Source: Demequina sp. (lineage in GTDB: Bacteria > Actinomycetota > Actinomycetes > Actinomycetales > Demequinaceae). Taken from it: DNA of 64,000 nucleotides. Location: contig JASBTB010000014.1 in NCBI GenBank assembly GCA_030148645.1, positions 1-64,000 of the forward strand, written 5' to 3'. Below, piece by piece: positions 52,238-60,424 of the stretch. Position 1 is the first letter of the stretch, and every line of letters starts with the position of its first letter. The position numbers and the translations under genes were made by a program. Under the pieces are notes generated by a model. The model searched no databases. It was not told where the DNA came from and saw only the letters and a list, made by a program, of their open reading frames with translations.

Positions 52238-53053
52238 CTACTTGATTCCCGAGCCTGCTACGCCCTGAATGATGTACTTCTGGGCGAAGATGTAGAGGGC
52301 GAGCATGGGTATGATGCTCACCACGGAGCCGGCCATCATGACGTCCCATTGGGTGGTGAATTGCCCTTGGAGGGATGCCAGGGCGAGCGGCAAAGTCTTG
52401 AGTTCGTCGGAGCGCAGGATGACGAGCGGCCATAGGAACGCATTCCAACTGCTCATGAAGGCGAAGATGCCAAAGGTGGCCGTCGCAGGGCGGACGTTGG
52501 GCATGACGATCCGCGCGAACGTGTGGACATGGCTGGCGCCGTCCAACATGGCCGCCTCGTCGAGCTCGCGTGGCACCGTCGCCATCGCCTGGCGCAGCAG
52601 GAAGACGCCAAACGCGCTCGCCATCGATGGCAGCAGCACGCCGAGGTAGGAGTTCACTAGGCCAAGTGACTTCATCTGGTCGAACAGCGGCACCAGCAGC
52701 ACCTGCATCGGGATCATCATGGTCGCCAGGTACAGCGCGAACGCGGCACGCTTGCCCGGGAAATCGAAGCGACTGAACGCGTACGCAGCGAGTGCGGACG
52801 TGGTCACCTGGATAGCGGTCACAGCGATCGCGAGCCCCACCGAGTTGACCACGGAACGGCCGAAGCTGGTGGCGGAGAAGAGCGTGCGGTAGGCGTCAAG
52901 CGACGGTTCATCGGGGATGAGGTTCGGTGTCGCGGACAGGCCTGCACCAGATGTGACCGAGGTGATGACGGTCCACAGGAAGGGGAACACCATCGCCAGA
53001 GCGCCGACCGACAGGACGGACGCCAGGATCCATGAGCGCCTCGACCTAGGCAT
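52238..53053 (-). CDS. Carbohydrate ABC transporter permease (MalG-like)
   Basis: FLLRQAMATVPRELDEAAMLDGASHVHTFARIVMPNVRPA EAA loop. Confidence 0.94.
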   Translation of the reverse strand: MPRSRRSWILASVLSVGALAMVFPFLWTVITSVTSGAGLSATPNLIPDEPSLDAYRTLFSATSFGRSVVNSVGLAIAVTAIQVTTSALAAYAFSRFDFPGKRAAFALYLATMMIPMQVLLVPLFDQMKSLGLVNSYLGVLLPSMASAFGVFLLRQAMATVPRELDEAAMLDGASHVHTFARIVMPNVRPATATFGIFAFMSSWNAFLWPLVILRSDELKTLPLALASLQGQFTTQWDVMMAGSVVSIIPMLALYIFAQKYIIQGVAGSGIK

Positions 53054-54017
53054 AGTTCACCCACTTCCGTTCGCCGCGGATCTGGATCAGGGTGATCATG
53101 AGGATCACGGCGAACAGCAGCATCGACAGCGCGGACGCCATCCCAGCCTGGCCATACCGGAACGTCAGGTCGTACACACGCGCGACGACGACCTCGGACG
53201 AGCCGTTCGGTCCCCCTCCCGTCATCGCGTACACCTGGTCGAAGACCTGGAAGCCGTTGATGAGCGAGATGATCACCACAAAGAAGATTTGGGGCGACAG
53301 GAGCGGCAGCGTGACGGACCGCAGGCGGCTGAACCAGCCCACTCCATCGAGTGTGGCGGCCTCTTGAACGTCCGTGGGGATGGTCTGCAGTCCTGCGAGC
53401 AGGAGCACCATCACATAGCCGAGGTCTTTCCACGCCGACGCGAGGATGATCGACGGCATCGACCACGCGGGGTCCGTCCACCATCCGGGCCCGTCGATAC
53501 CGAAGTTCGCCAAGACGGTGTTGACGATGCCGACCGAAGGGTTGAGGAGCCAACGCCAGACGATCGCTACGGCGATCCACGAGGTGACGACGGGCAGGAA
53601 GTAGACGCCGCGAAGCAGGTTGCGGCCACGGAACGCACGGTTGAGTCCGAGGGCGAGCGTCAGGCCGCCGACGAAGGTCAGTGGAAGGGTGCCAGCGACG
53701 TAGTACAGCGTCTGACCGAACACCACGAGCGTGTCCGGGTCGGCGAAAAGGTCCCGATAGTTGCTGAGGCCGGTCCACCGCATAGGGCTGATGAGGTTCC
53801 ACGTGTGGAGGCTTGCCCAGGCTGCGCGGAACATCGGGACCACCACGAATGCGACCAAGGGTATGGCCGAGGGGGCAAGAAACAGGTACGCGATCGTTGC
53901 GGTCTTGGCGCGACGGGCTCGCGACGTCGGGCCAGGTCGACGCACGCGGCTCAGCGGCTTCGCCGGGTTTGGCGATACGGGGGCGGCTGCCGTGCCGACG
54001 GTGGCGCTGCGGTTCAC
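53046..54017 (-). CDS. Carbohydrate ABC transporter permease (MalF-like)
   Basis: LLAGLQTIPTDVQEAATLDGVGWFSRLRSVTLPLLSPQ EAA loop. Confidence 0.94.
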   Translation of the reverse strand: MNRSATVGTAAAPVSPNPAKPLSRVRRPGPTSRARRAKTATIAYLFLAPSAIPLVAFVVVPMFRAAWASLHTWNLISPMRWTGLSNYRDLFADPDTLVVFGQTLYYVAGTLPLTFVGGLTLALGLNRAFRGRNLLRGVYFLPVVTSWIAVAIVWRWLLNPSVGIVNTVLANFGIDGPGWWTDPAWSMPSIILASAWKDLGYVMVLLLAGLQTIPTDVQEAATLDGVGWFSRLRSVTLPLLSPQIFFVVIISLINGFQVFDQVYAMTGGGPNGSSEVVVARVYDLTFRYGQAGMASALSMLLFAVILMITLIQIRGERKWVNYA

Positions 54018-55225
54018 GACGGGTCACTTGCGGCGGAGTCGATGAGTCGCGCGCGCACGAGCCTTCCCTGCTCGCCCGACACGCCGTCGGCGTCAAACGG
54101 GGTGGACAGCACGAGAGAGGCTGCGCCTTGGGCCCAGCGGTCGTCTTGCCAGCCCTCGACCGCGACCTCGATGCCCCTTTTGCGGGACATGACGGACGCC
54201 CGCAGGGCAGGCTCGAAGCCCATGGACCAGTGCGTCCACGACTCGGCTCCCTCGCCGAGGATGACGATCAGTTCGGGATCGAGAGTATTGACGACGCCAG
54301 CGATGGCGCGTCCCAAGAGGTGTCCCGCCTCCGCGAAGATGCGCTGCGCGGCCTCGTTTGCGCCGCTGGCGACCGTGGCGAGGGCGGTGATGCCCGCGTC
54401 GGCGCCGATGACGCCTTCGCGGCGAGCCGTCTCGATGAGCGCCGACTGGCCGATGAGCGACTCAAGGCATCCGAGCGCGCCGCACTGGCAGCGCGGCCCG
54501 TTCTCCGCCACGGGGATGTGCCCGATCTCGCCGGCATTTCCCGAGTGGCCGCGTACCACGGCGCCGCCAGCCACGATGCCTGCGCCGATGCCGGTTCCGA
54601 TCGTGACCACCAGGAAGTTGTCGTGACCGCGCCCTGTTCCAAACAGCGACTCCGCGAGAGCCAGAGCGTTGACGTTGTTGTCGATGAGCACGGGCAGGCC
54701 GGTCGCTTTGCGCAGGGCAAGACCCAAGGGTAGTTGGCTCCAGCCGAGTTGGGTTGAGTCGACCACTCCCGCACTTTGCTCGAGGACGTTGCCGGGCAGT
54801 CCTACGCCGACTCCCAGGAGGTTCGTGTGAGTGGAGTTGGCGCAGAAGTCGCTCACGGTGTCGGTCAGTCGCGCGAGCGCCATGGTGTGTCCCGCATCGA
54901 ATGGTTCCGTCGCGGTGCGGGTCACGACCCCGCCGAGGCCCACTTCGACGAGCGTGAGGTGATCCGGTGCGACCTTGACGCCGATGGCGCCGAAACTGCC
55001 AGCCGTTAGACCGAGTAACTGGGCTGGGCGCCCGCCACGGGACGGGCTGTGCTCGAGTTCCGTGAGTAGGCCGTCGCCAAGAAGGTCCCTGGTCAACTTG
55101 GTGATGAGGGCGGGGGACAGTCCGAGACTGCGAGCCAGGTCGGCGCGCGAGGAGGCGCCATGCGCGCCGATATGCGCGAGGATGGCTGCCCGATTGGTGT
55201 CGGTGCGGACCGAAGAAATCGCCAC
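54014..55225 (-). CDS. ROK family transcriptional regulator
   Basis: N-terminal HTH, GIGAGIVAGGAVVRGHSGNAGEIGHIPVAENGPRCQCGALGCLESLIG ROK signature. Confidence 0.94.
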   Translation of the reverse strand: MAISSVRTDTNRAAILAHIGAHGASSRADLARSLGLSPALITKLTRDLLGDGLLTELEHSPSRGGRPAQLLGLTAGSFGAIGVKVAPDHLTLVEVGLGGVVTRTATEPFDAGHTMALARLTDTVSDFCANSTHTNLLGVGVGLPGNVLEQSAGVVDSTQLGWSQLPLGLALRKATGLPVLIDNNVNALALAESLFGTGRGHDNFLVVTIGTGIGAGIVAGGAVVRGHSGNAGEIGHIPVAENGPRCQCGALGCLESLIGQSALIETARREGVIGADAGITALATVASGANEAAQRIFAEAGHLLGRAIAGVVNTLDPELIVILGEGAESWTHWSMGFEPALRASVMSRKRGIEVAVEGWQDDRWAQGAASLVLSTPFDADGVSGEQGRLVRARLIDSAASDPS

Positions 55226-55243
55226 AGTCGAACTCCTTTATTT

Positions 55244-55268
55244 ACAACTAAAGAAAAACTACAACTAA
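55244..55268. promoter_or_regulatory. Direct-repeat operator candidate upstream of the ROK-led operon
   Basis: ACAACTAA at 55244-55251 and 55261-55268, in an AT-rich patch just upstream of the ROK start codon. Confidence 0.45.
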
Positions 55269-55328
55269 GTAGTAGGGCATGTCAATCGTGGCCCACTGCG
55301 GCGTCGCGGTGCCGCGTGGCGGCATGGC

Positions 55329-55673
55329 ATGAGTGATGATGGGGGGGTGAGCAGCGAAGACCTGGAGAACTACGAGACCGAGGCTGAACTGGCCCTGTAC
55401 CGCGAGTACAGGGACATTGTCGGGCTGTTCCGCTACGTGGTGGAGACCGAGCGGCGCTTCTACCTGGCGAACAAGGTGGATCTCCAGGTGCGCTCCGCTG
55501 GCGCCGACATCTACTTCGAAGTCACCATGGCCGATGCCTGGGTGTGGGACGTCTACCGTTCCGCGCGGCTGGTCAAGAACGTGCGGGTGCTGACATTCAA
55601 GGACGTCAACGTGGAAGAGCTCGACCACGACGACGCTATGCCCGACATGCGTCAGTTGCGTGGCGGGCGCTAA
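55329..55673 (+). CDS. DUF2469 family protein
   Basis: SSEDLENYETEAELALYREYRDIVGLFRYVVETERRFYLANKVDLQVR; known actinobacterial rnhB/yraN neighbour. Confidence 0.93.
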   Translation: MSDDGGVSSEDLENYETEAELALYREYRDIVGLFRYVVETERRFYLANKVDLQVRSAGADIYFEVTMADAWVWDVYRSARLVKNVRVLTFKDVNVEELDHDDAMPDMRQLRGGR

Positions 55674-55905
55674 AACTCGACAGCGGGCGCCTGCTCGGCC
55701 TGGCTCGGGTACACCGATGTGCGAGCGCGGCGTGTTGACGCCACCGTGACGCTCCCCAAGGTCGCGGCGACACCCCCACGAAGGCGCCGCCGCGTCGGAG
55801 ACTTGGTCGTACCCAGGTTGCCTGCGGCGGCGTCTTCCCCAGCCGTGCCTGCGTGCACCCGCAGTCGAGTCCGCAGCCCCGCCACGGTAGTGGGGGAGGT
55901 GGCAC

Positions 55906-56262
55906 ATGGCGGCGAAGGACGCGGTGGGACGATACGGGGAACGCGTGGTCGCGCAGCGGCTCACAACGCTCGGCTGGGAAGTGCTCGAACGCAACTGGCG
56001 ATGCGCCATCGGCGAACTCGACATCGTCGCGGTCGACCATGACTGCATCGTCGCGGTCGAGGTCAAGACCAGGCGCAGCGTGACCTACGGCTCTGCCCTC
56101 GAGGCGGTCACACCCGTCAAAGTCGCCCGGATCCGTAGGTTGCTCGCCGCGTGGTTGGCATCGCAAACTCGAACGTTCACCGAAATGCGCATCGACGTGG
56201 TCGGGGTCACGCTGCCCGCTGCCGGGGCCGCGCAGATTGAGCACGTGCGGGGCGCCGCATGA
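55906..56262 (+). CDS. YraN (UPF0102) family protein
   Basis: KDAVGRYGERVVAQRLTTLGWEVLERNWRCAIGELDIVAVDHDCIVAVEVKTR. Confidence 0.95.
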   Translation: MAAKDAVGRYGERVVAQRLTTLGWEVLERNWRCAIGELDIVAVDHDCIVAVEVKTRRSVTYGSALEAVTPVKVARIRRLLAAWLASQTRTFTEMRIDVVGVTLPAAGAAQIEHVRGAA

Positions 56263-57191
56263 TCGGCCGCACTCGGTCCGTGGCGCTGACCGGCGTGCGC
56301 GGCCACCTCATCGACGTGGAAGCACACCTCGCGGCATCGCTCCCGGCGTTCACCCTGGTGGGACTTCCCGATACCTCCCTTCACGAGGCACGCGACCGCG
56401 TCCGGGCCGCCGTGGCGTCGTCCAGTCTGGTGTGGCCGCAGCGGCGCATCACCGTCAACCTCTCGCCCGCTTCTTTACCCAAGTCGGGGTCGGTGACGGA
56501 CCTGGCGATCGCAGTGGCGGTGATGGCCGCCGCGGGAATGATCGCGCCAGCGTCCGCAGCGCGAGCGGTTCACCTGGGCGAACTTGGTCTCGACGGTCAG
56601 GTGCGCCCCGTGCGCGGCGTGCTGCCGTCCGTGGTGGCCGCCGTCGAGGCGGGTTGTCCCCAGGTCGTCGTTCCCCAGGCGAACGCCGACGAGGCGAGCC
56701 TGGTGCCCGGTGCGGCGGTCACCGCCGTGGATTCGCTCGCGCAACTCGCGGCCATGTACGGCAACGGCGATGCCCGTCCCACCGCCAGGGGCCCCGCCGC
56801 GATTCGACAGTCAGATGCGGCCGCCGAGCAGCCTGTAGCTGACATGGTGGATGTGCGCGGCCAGACGGAGCCCCGCTGGGCGCTAGAGGTGGCGGCTGCA
56901 GGAGGTCACCACCTGCTGATGGTCGGGCCGCCAGGGGCCGGGAAGACGATGCTTGCCTCGCGCCTGCCGGGGATCCTGCCCGACATGGATCCTGCCGACG
57001 CGCTGGCCGCGACCTCGATTCACTCCGTCGCCGGCACCCTGGATGCTTCGCAGGGATTGCTCACGCGCCCTCCGTTCGAGGCGCCCCACCACTCGGCCTC
57101 GTCTGCCGCAATCGTCGGGGGAGGTGCGCGGCTGGCCAGGCCGGGGGCCATATCGCGTGCGCACGGGGGCGTGCTGTTCCTCGATGATGCG
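56259..57191 (+). pseudogene. ComM/YifB (Mg-chelatase-like AAA) 5' fragment, interrupted by mobile element
   Basis: IGRTRSVALTGVRGHLIDVEAHLAASLPAFTLVGLPD, VGPPGAGKTMLASRLPGILPDMD, then similarity stops after AHGGVLFLDDA; the rest is not in this window. Confidence 0.92.
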
Positions 57192-57391
57192 GGAAAGTTG
57201 ATATTACCTGTACGCAACGCTCCACAGTTCACGATATACTTGAACCAAGGACGAAGCCCAGAGGGCAAGTCACACACCGTCAGAGGCGGTGGACAGCCGG
57301 CCAGACCGGCATGTGCCAGCGGCACAGTTCACAGCAACCGGCCCGCGCTATCAGCGCAGTTGGCCACGCCACCCCCTCTGGAGGTACCGCC

Positions 57392-58468
57392 ATGACGCGC
57401 GGAATCATGTCTGCATCGGATGTCCCCTCGACCACAATCGACGGCGAAGACATCAACACCATCTGGGCCGAATTCCAGGCCACGCTTGACCTCGCGAACG
57501 AGCACCGTTCTGCGATCGCCGAGCTCTTCACCTACACGACCACACTCGAGTCCGACCTCGTCGCTCAGATGAGCACTGAGGATGACTTCGAGGAAGCCTC
57601 AGAATTCGGTGTCCCGACCTCGATCAACCAGAACTTCGAGAAGCTGCGTATCGGCTTCCCGCTGAGCTGGTTCGACAAGGCCACCCGCTTCACGTGGAAG
57701 TTCCTCAGGGACGCCACCTCCGAGCAAGTGCGCACAGTCCACTCCCAGGCGCTCGAGGCTGACAACCGCCTCGTGTTCCGTGGCGTGATGAACGCGCTCC
57801 TCGGTGGCGTCTCCCGCCAGAACGAGAAGGGGACTGCGGTCTACCCGCTGTGGAACGCGGACTCCGTTGTGCCGCCAGCCTTCGCGGGCAACACGTTCGC
57901 GGGAACGCACACCCACTACCTGACCACCAATTCCGCCAACATCGACGGCGAGGACATCAAGGACCTCATCACGCACATCACCCACCACGGCTACGGGACC
58001 AACCCTGGCGAGCGTGTGATTGTGCTTGCCAACCCTGCACAGACCGAGGACATTCGCGGCTTGCGCGTCGCGGATGGGTCGCCCTTCGACTTCATCACGT
58101 CTGACGGTGCCCCGGCGTACCTCACGACTGAGTCGTTGGTCGGTGAGCGTCCTCCGTCGACGTTTGAGGGGCTCAAGGTCATCGGCAGCTTCGGAGATGC
58201 GTGGGTGGTCGAGGACCACTTCGTGCCGTCTGGCTACGTGATCGCGCTCGCGACCGCTGGGCGCAACTCGCCCAGCAACCCCCTCGCATTCCGCGAGCAC
58301 ATTCGACCTGAGTACTCGGGCCTGCGCCAGATCCCTGGATCGAACGCGCAGTACCCGCTCGCCCAGGCCTACTACTCGCGGGGTTTCGGGGTCGGCGTAC
58401 GCCACCGTGGAGCCGCGGCGGTGATGCAGGTGACTGTGAGCACCACGTACACGGCTCCGACCATCTAG
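57392..58468 (+). CDS. HK97-fold-type phage major capsid protein
   Basis: Overall MCP-like sequence incl. C-terminal AQAYYSRGFGVGVRHRGAAAVMQVTVSTTYTAP; RBS CTGGAGG upstream of ATG 57392. Confidence 0.75.
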   Translation: MTRGIMSASDVPSTTIDGEDINTIWAEFQATLDLANEHRSAIAELFTYTTTLESDLVAQMSTEDDFEEASEFGVPTSINQNFEKLRIGFPLSWFDKATRFTWKFLRDATSEQVRTVHSQALEADNRLVFRGVMNALLGGVSRQNEKGTAVYPLWNADSVVPPAFAGNTFAGTHTHYLTTNSANIDGEDIKDLITHITHHGYGTNPGERVIVLANPAQTEDIRGLRVADGSPFDFITSDGAPAYLTTESLVGERPPSTFEGLKVIGSFGDAWVVEDHFVPSGYVIALATAGRNSPSNPLAFREHIRPEYSGLRQIPGSNAQYPLAQAYYSRGFGVGVRHRGAAAVMQVTVSTTYTAPTI

Positions 58469-58559
58469 GACTCCGAGGGCGCCGAGCTTTGGTTGGGGTT
58501 CGGCGCCCTCGGTACATCTCAAACCAACCACCCAACCACCAACCAAGGAGAGTTCCATC

Positions 58560-59066
58560 ATGAGTGCAAGCCAGCAAGCAGATCAGGTATTAGCCGCAAT
58601 GGGCCACGCCCAGCGCCTCGCATGGGTCAACGCGATCCTCCACGAGGACGAGCGGATCAGTGAGGCCATCCTCAACTCATCCCGCGGTCAGGGAGTGGAC
58701 CCGCACGAAGTGACAGGACGTGCAGACCTCGTAGAGCTCGTGGTCGTGCGCGCCTTCGAGCCGACCATCGACCCAGAATCCGGGGCGGTCATTCCTGGAC
58801 CCACTGCCCACATGACCGACATGGTCACACCGGTCGATCAGGTCGTCATCCAGCCCATCGGGTGGTGCTTCAACCACTCAGTCTTTGACGCACTTCTCGC
58901 TGAAGACATCGAGGATGCCGAGTTTCAGCTGGTTCCGATCAAGACGCTCTGGGTGCCCTCGGGTGCAATCCTCGTGCAGTTCAGCCTGTGCCACTCCTGC
59001 GCTGATCGTCTTGAGGCTCAGTACGGCACGCTCGACTGGAGGCCGATCGGTCATGGCACGGTGTGA
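58560..59066 (+). CDS. Hypothetical protein, capsid-linked
   Basis: Good RBS (AAGGAGAG), overlaps next gene; no family recognised. Confidence 0.6.
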   Translation: MSASQQADQVLAAMGHAQRLAWVNAILHEDERISEAILNSSRGQGVDPHEVTGRADLVELVVVRAFEPTIDPESGAVIPGPTAHMTDMVTPVDQVVIQPIGWCFNHSVFDALLAEDIEDAEFQLVPIKTLWVPSGAILVQFSLCHSCADRLEAQYGTLDWRPIGHGTV

Positions 59067-59703
59067 GGAAACCGTATCGACACCGAACAGTCCCAACTTT
59101 GGGAAGCAGTGTCAACGACTCGCCATGCATGGAACGCAAAGGTGCTTCGTCCACAGTGACCGCACCAACCTGCCCGCGAAAGTAGAAATCGGCCGGATCG
59201 ATCGACCGCGGGTTCAGTGCTCCGCGACCAAGCGCAGCGGGGAGCGGTGTCGAAACTACGCGATTCATGGCTCGACCGTCTGCACGCGTCACGGAGGGAA
59301 TCTTCCCGGCGTGAAGAACGCGGCGAGGCAACGGCTGCTCAATCTGGTGAGTCCAGCACTCGCAGAGCTTCAACGCATCATCGACAGCTCTACGACATCT
59401 GATGCGGATCGGCTCAAGGCGATTCAGTTGGTGCTGGACCGCACGGGTTACCACGCACGGACTGAGCTCACGATTGATGCAGAACTCAAGCCGTGGGAGG
59501 CCCTGACTGGCGGTGAGATCGTTCGGGACCTTCCCGACGACCCGAACCTGCCAATCATTGATGCAGAGGTGGTTTATGACGACGACGAGCCCGAGGACGA
59601 TGGCACGCCTCGCGCGATCGAACAACTAGCCGACGTCTTGCCGATCTCGGCAGGGCCGAAGCGGTCCAAGTCGTCAGCTCAACCGCCGCTCCACCTGAGG
59701 TAG
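59053..59703 (+). CDS. Terminase-small-subunit-like / Cys-HGG phage protein
   Basis: CSATKRSGERCRNYAIHGSTVCTRHGGNLPGVKNAARQRLL, a motif often encoded next to actinophage terminases; helical remainder. Confidence 0.55.
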   Translation: MARCEETVSTPNSPNFGKQCQRLAMHGTQRCFVHSDRTNLPAKVEIGRIDRPRVQCSATKRSGERCRNYAIHGSTVCTRHGGNLPGVKNAARQRLLNLVSPALAELQRIIDSSTTSDADRLKAIQLVLDRTGYHARTELTIDAELKPWEALTGGEIVRDLPDDPNLPIIDAEVVYDDDEPEDDGTPRAIEQLADVLPISAGPKRSKSSAQPPLHLR

Positions 59704-59706
59704 CTA

Positions 59707-59744
59707 GCGACGCTGACGGGGACCGCCGGCCCCGTCAGCGTCGC
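59707..59744. terminator. Perfect 15-bp hairpin ending the capsid module
   Basis: GCGACGCTGACGGGG-ACCGCCGG-CCCCGTCAGCGTCGC followed by GCAGTTCTCTTT. Confidence 0.8.
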
Positions 59745-59760
59745 GCAGTTCTCTTTACAC

Positions 59761-59794
59761 ATTCTGTAGAGAATCTTGAACATCACGCTATAAT
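59761..59794 (+). promoter_or_regulatory. Promoter with palindromic operator for the replication module
   Basis: ATTCTGTAGAGAAT perfect palindrome (59761-59774) overlapping the expected -35 region of a consensus -10 TATAAT (59789-59794). Confidence 0.6.
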
Positions 59795-59994
59795 TTTCAT
59801 GTAAGTCAAATCACTCCCGCTCCCTGTGGGACCTAAGAGAAAGCAACCCGCCAGAATCAACCCCGACAGCGACCGGGGTCCCGCAAGGGAGAATGACCGC
59901 TCTTCGCAACGACAGGTTCGCGTTCGATGGACATCAGATGCCGGAGGCTCTTTGAGCCCCCACAGAGGCACGGCGGTGTCTGGAGAACCATCCA

Positions 59995-60276
59995 ATGTCG
60001 CGAACCCAGGCGCCAAGGCGCCCAAACAAGTACGGTGTCCAGCCGCTCCGTAAGGAACTAGCACGCCAGCGCTGGACTGTTGCCGCTGCCGCTCGACAGT
60101 TGGGCGTCGAGTATCCGCAGCTCTACAACACGGTCATCGGCCGCATCACGCCCACGATCCACCTCCGCAACGCGCTACCCACGCTGCTCGATGTGCCGCT
60201 GGAGAAGCTCTTCACGGTCGAGGCGCTCAAGGCCAGGCCACGGACGCAACGCGCTCGCCGTAAGGCTGGTGAGTGA
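59995..60276 (+). CDS. Small HTH (XRE-like) DNA-binding protein
   Basis: GVQPLRKELARQRWTVAAAARQLGVEYPQLYNTVIGRITPTIHLRNALPTLLDVPLEKLFT. Confidence 0.65.
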   Translation: MSRTQAPRRPNKYGVQPLRKELARQRWTVAAAARQLGVEYPQLYNTVIGRITPTIHLRNALPTLLDVPLEKLFTVEALKARPRTQRARRKAGE

Positions 60277-60424
60277 CGTGGCAAACACCGAGCAACCCGA
60301 GTGGTTGCGAGAGATGTACCGCGAGGCGGCACGAGAGGCGACCAAGGGCGTCGTTGTGCCTGACTCCGTCATCGACCGCGCATTCGCTTTCGTACGAGCA
60401 ACGGAGGCGCGCTGTGACGACTAG
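60269..60424 (+). CDS. Small hypothetical protein
   Basis: VSDVANTEQPEWLREMYREAAREATKGVVVPDSVIDRAFAFVRATEARCDD; overlaps both neighbours in operon style. Confidence 0.45.
   Translation: MSDVANTEQPEWLREMYREAAREATKGVVVPDSVIDRAFAFVRATEARCDD

Noticed and set aside
57192-57395. Element-encoded tail of the comM ORF as a functional protein domain
   Set aside because: No recognisable domain; treated as a read-through artefact of the junction, with only the ATGA overlap reported as interesting
57392-58468. Encapsulin nanocompartment instead of phage capsid
   Set aside because: No encapsulin cargo gene or cargo-loading context is visible; neighbours are recombinase, prim-pol and TerS-like, favouring a phage or satellite capsid. 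Structure search would settle it
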